From Endozoicomonas elysicola (lineage in GTDB: Bacteria > Pseudomonadota > Gammaproteobacteria > Pseudomonadales > Endozoicomonadaceae): a stretch of DNA of 64,000 bases. The notes under the pieces were generated by a model. It ran no database searches. It saw only the letters and a program-made list of their open reading frames with translations, and was not told the origin of the DNA. Below are positions 61,542-64,000 of this stretch, in pieces. The stretch's first letter is position 1, and every line of letters starts with the position of its first letter. Made by a program: the position numbers and the translations under genes. Location: contig NZ_JOJP01000001.1 in assembly GCF_000710775.1 (NCBI RefSeq), forward strand, positions 2,026,368 through 2,090,367, in the 5' to 3' direction.

Positions 61542-64000
61542 TTAAAGACTGGTTGTTTCTGGATCCTCCCCTTCCCCTGCATGGACTGCTGCTTCTCCTT
61601 CTGATTCTCTAAGTGAGGTAATTAGGCTTCTTGCTATTTGTGCAGGTTCATCAGCACTGGATCTGGCTCTATATACTGATGCTCTCTCCGCTTCATATGA
61701 AACAGTCAGCGTAGGATCATCTTCGCTAGCCCCTTTCAGCCTTGAATTTACCTCAATACTCAATTTTTGCCAGCGCTTGAGTACGTCGGATCTAATGCTA
61801 TTGATTTCTTTAGTAACACCTTCCTCTATCTCTTTTAGGGTCTTACCTTCAGGAAAATCAATGTGTTTATAAGGTTCCTTTTTATCACCAAGCTTAATTG
61901 TAACGGTGCGAATACGAGTGGTTTCTGCTGAACTTGTAGGCTCATTTACTTCAACTATTTGGGTATAGTCAGAATCTTTGCGCTCCATTTCACCGCCAAT
62001 AGCCTCCCCTTTAAGGTCTTGCTCCCGAGTTTTGGAGAGAGATTCACGGTAATAATCATATATTGCGAACCCAGACTTGTTCGCTTCTGCAACTTTATCA
62101 TCTTTCTTAAACGTTGTTTCCCACGTTTTCTCAGTTATAGCCCTCTCCGAATGTTCAGGCGTTAACTCGCTGCTTGCCTGAGGGGAAGATGTAGTAAGTT
62201 TAATTTCAGTTCGGTACCGTGTTGACTCCTTAACGGATGCTGGGTCAAGCTCAGTTGGTGGATATTGTTCTCTGAGCACTCTTAATTCAACGGCTATTTG
62301 CTCGTTACTCTTTTCACGTGCACTGAGGTCAGTGGGCTGGTTTGAGCCTTCTTTTTGCTCACTTTCCTGAATTTCAGTTTGACCACCTTGCTGAGTCACC
62401 GCAGGCGTAGCGGTTAAGCTCTGTTTGCCCAGTGGAACAGACACCGTCAGTGGTGAACTCATGAATCTCTCAGTACTGGATACATAAGTTTGTTTTTGCA
62501 TCTCAAGAGATAAACGATTCATTTCCTCATCGCTCATAGGTGTTGTACCTGAATCGCGTTCACTCTCACTGGTTTTTATCTCAGTATCGCCTGTTGCTGT
62601 TGTTTCATGCGTTTTAGGTTTGACCTGGTCAGCCTCTGACCGAACATCTTCAAGAGCCTGCTCATCGGTAATTGTTTCTATGATTGTCGTTTCTTCAGTT
62701 TCCACATACTCTTCACGAATGGTCAGAACACTTACCCTTCCATCAGGATGAACTACTCGATCTGAAAAATCTTCTGGAACCTCCTGACCTTGTTCAAGGA
62801 TTGCTGCTCTCTTTACGGGATCAGATGTTACGCGTGTAATGACTTCTCTGTGTTTTAATGTTGTGCTTGCTGAAGTTTCAGATTGAGCCTTATCCCTTAA
62901 TTCTTGTGAAACAGAATCTACAGTATCATCTGTAACTCTGTCTTGCCCTTTGTTTGCAAACAGTGCTTCTAATGAACTATCCCCTGTGGCAAGTGTGTCT
63001 TCAGTTCTCTGTTCTGTGCCACCCATCGGGTCTACTTCAGAAGAAAGCTGTGCATCATTTTTACTTTGTGATGTTCGAGCGAACTGTATAGTCCGAGAAA
63101 CAAACTGGCTGGCAGGTTGTTTCTCGAGCTGTTGTTCTGTTCGTTCAATAAATTGCTCCTTCTCATCAACTGTTCTTTTATCTCCCCCAGAGGTTACTCC
63201 CGGCTCTGGTTCACTCCTTTTCTTTTCACTACTGTCAATCACTGTTTGTGTGACACTCGGTGTTGAGCGTGGGACTACGTCGGTTGGCAGAGACTCTTCC
63301 CCGGTAAGGCTCATGCTCAGGGAATTATCAGCAGTACTCAGAGCATACCTTTGAGGTTCAAGCACTCTTTGCATGGAGCTTAATTCACCCCTAAGGTCTT
63401 CACCATAGTCCTGAAGATTTTCATCCTCGAAATGATCGCTATCATCACTGTTTATAACTGTAGAACCGGATTGATGTTGCTCTTTCACAAACTCTTGGAT
63501 GTTTGTTGGCTCAGTTGAAGCAGCTGCAAGGTCGTAAATTCCTCTTGTTTCAGAGGACGATGATGAAGAGTCTCTACGCTGATGGGTAGTAACATCATCT
63601 GAAGTACTCTCGCTATGCAGTCTGGTCTGTTGCTGGCGTAATTCTTGAAGTCTACTCTCCATTGAACCGAGTTCGCTTTTAGCCTGATTTACACCATCTT
63701 CGATTGAATCGAGCTTTTCTTCAGAGCTACTGCTGACTAATGGTTCATTTATATCCATTTCCTCATCAGCAGCTTCGCCTTCAACCAGAGGGGCGATCTC
63801 GGGGAACGGAGACTGCCGGTCACGGGTACTCAGCTGCTCTTCGGTATCGGAGAGTTGCCGATCGTCGTCATGCAGGGTGGTGCCGTCATCCAGGGGGCGG
63901 TCACCGGGAGCCGGTGGCAACTGGCTGGGAGACTGCCGGTCACGGGTACTCAGCTGTTCTTCGGTATCGGAGAGCTGGCGGTCATCGTCGTCATGCAGGG
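61542..64000 (-). CDS. Large acidic Ser/Thr-rich protein with tandem repeats, 5' end cut by window edge
   Basis: The frame is open from the right edge to 61542 (about 818 residues seen). The first visible part has a 40-residue tandem repeat (LHDDDRQLSDTEEQLSTRDR followed by QSP), then a Glu-rich stretch, a short coiled coil (QAKSELGSMESRLQELRQQQ), a long Ser/Thr/Glu/Gln-rich middle and a C-terminal part with short beta-type segments (RIRTVTIKLGDKKE, LTVSYEAERASVYRARSS). No membrane helix is visible. The ATG-like start (TTG at 63920) is internal to the repeat, so the true start is beyond the window. The family is unknown; an effector or surface protein is possible. Confidence 0.75.
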   Translation of the reverse strand, partial: LHDDDDRQLSDTEEQLSTRDRQSPSQLPPAPGDRPLDDGTTLHDDDRQLSDTEEQLSTRDRQSPFPEIAPLVEGEAADEEMDINEPLVSSSSEEKLDSIEDGVNQAKSELGSMESRLQELRQQQTRLHSESTSDDVTTHQRRDSSSSSSETRGIYDLAAASTEPTNIQEFVKEQHQSGSTVINSDDSDHFEDENLQDYGEDLRGELSSMQRVLEPQRYALSTADNSLSMSLTGEESLPTDVVPRSTPSVTQTVIDSSEKKRSEPEPGVTSGGDKRTVDEKEQFIERTEQQLEKQPASQFVSRTIQFARTSQSKNDAQLSSEVDPMGGTEQRTEDTLATGDSSLEALFANKGQDRVTDDTVDSVSQELRDKAQSETSASTTLKHREVITRVTSDPVKRAAILEQGQEVPEDFSDRVVHPDGRVSVLTIREEYVETEETTIIETITDEQALEDVRSEADQVKPKTHETTATGDTEIKTSESERDSGTTPMSDEEMNRLSLEMQKQTYVSSTERFMSSPLTVSVPLGKQSLTATPAVTQQGGQTEIQESEQKEGSNQPTDLSAREKSNEQIAVELRVLREQYPPTELDPASVKESTRYRTEIKLTTSSPQASSELTPEHSERAITEKTWETTFKKDDKVAEANKSGFAIYDYYRESLSKTREQDLKGEAIGGEMERKDSDYTQIVEVNEPTSSAETTRIRTVTIKLGDKKEPYKHIDFPEGKTLKEIEEGVTKEINSIRSDVLKRWQKLSIEVNSRLKGASEDDPTLTVSYEAERASVYRARSSADEPAQIARSLITSLRESEGEAAVHAGEGEDPETTSL
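63811..64000. repeat. 120-bp direct repeats within the edge gene
   Basis: Two copies (63811-63877 and 63931-64000) of a 67- to 70-base conserved block at a 120-base period; they differ at a few sites and by one Asp codon. The second reaches the edge, so more copies may follow. Confidence 0.85.

Noticed and set aside
1..64000. CRISPR array, tRNA, rRNA or transposase genes
   Set aside because: No regularly spaced identical repeats, no cloverleaf-like or rRNA-like stretches and no DDE transposase or integrase motifs were seen.

Overview
The window looks like a chromosomal segment of a gammaproteobacterium of moderate GC. The order PA4642-like gene, hpt, upp, uraA resembles the Pseudomonas arrangement, and metG, rsuA, rhlE, srmB-like, trhO, cls, brnQ and pldA are all of gammaproteobacterial type. 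Ordinary genes of this kind sit beside very large coiled-coil, Ser/Thr-rich or repeat-bearing proteins of unknown function. That mix suggests an animal-associated member of the Oceanospirillales such as Endozoicomonas; this assignment is inference. No rRNA, tRNA, CRISPR array, prophage or transposase gene was seen.

Layout. 1-5.5 kb: an edge-truncated carotenoid oxygenase (minus), a TauE/SafE exporter, cardiolipin synthase and BrnQ. 5.6-7.6 kb: a PA4642-like small protein and a SdaC/TdcC-type amino acid permease. 7.7-12.1 kb: two consecutive coiled-coil genes that appear to be distant paralogs. 12.1-15.2 kb: purine and pyrimidine salvage (hpt, upp, uraA). 15.2-21.5 kb: a STAS protein, a PqaA-like secreted hydrolase, threonine aldolase, an NhaC antiporter and outer-membrane phospholipase A. 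21.6-26.8 kb: unknown proteins, an MHS transporter and a SnoaL-like protein. 26.9-33.9 kb: PrpA-type phosphatase, nitroreductase divergent from an HxlR regulator coupled to an MTH1-like Nudix hydrolase, Hsp20, TatD, a copper-chaperone pair, DUF2750 and an ICMT-like methyltransferase. 34-37.6 kb: a 1198-residue protein with a PI-PLC-like domain, internal repeats and several hydrophobic hairpins. 37.7-45.7 kb: an accessory stretch with unknown genes, a degenerate and an intact DUF4250 gene, a palindromic mobile-type element, TetR, trhO and nfsA. 46-54 kb: transporters plus a likely adenosine-derivative salvage cluster (amidohydrolase, NCS2 permease, LysR, MTA/SAH nucleosidase). 54-61.5 kb: SUKH protein, two adjacent DEAD-box helicase genes, a pseudogene, rsuA and metG. 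61.5 kb to the edge: a large acidic Ser/Thr-rich protein with 40-residue tandem repeats.

The most notable non-standard signals are the PI-PLC-like membrane protein, the paired coiled-coil genes, three families of short palindromic (MITE-like) elements whose ends coincide with stop codons of neighbouring genes, and two pseudogenes with identifiable lesions.
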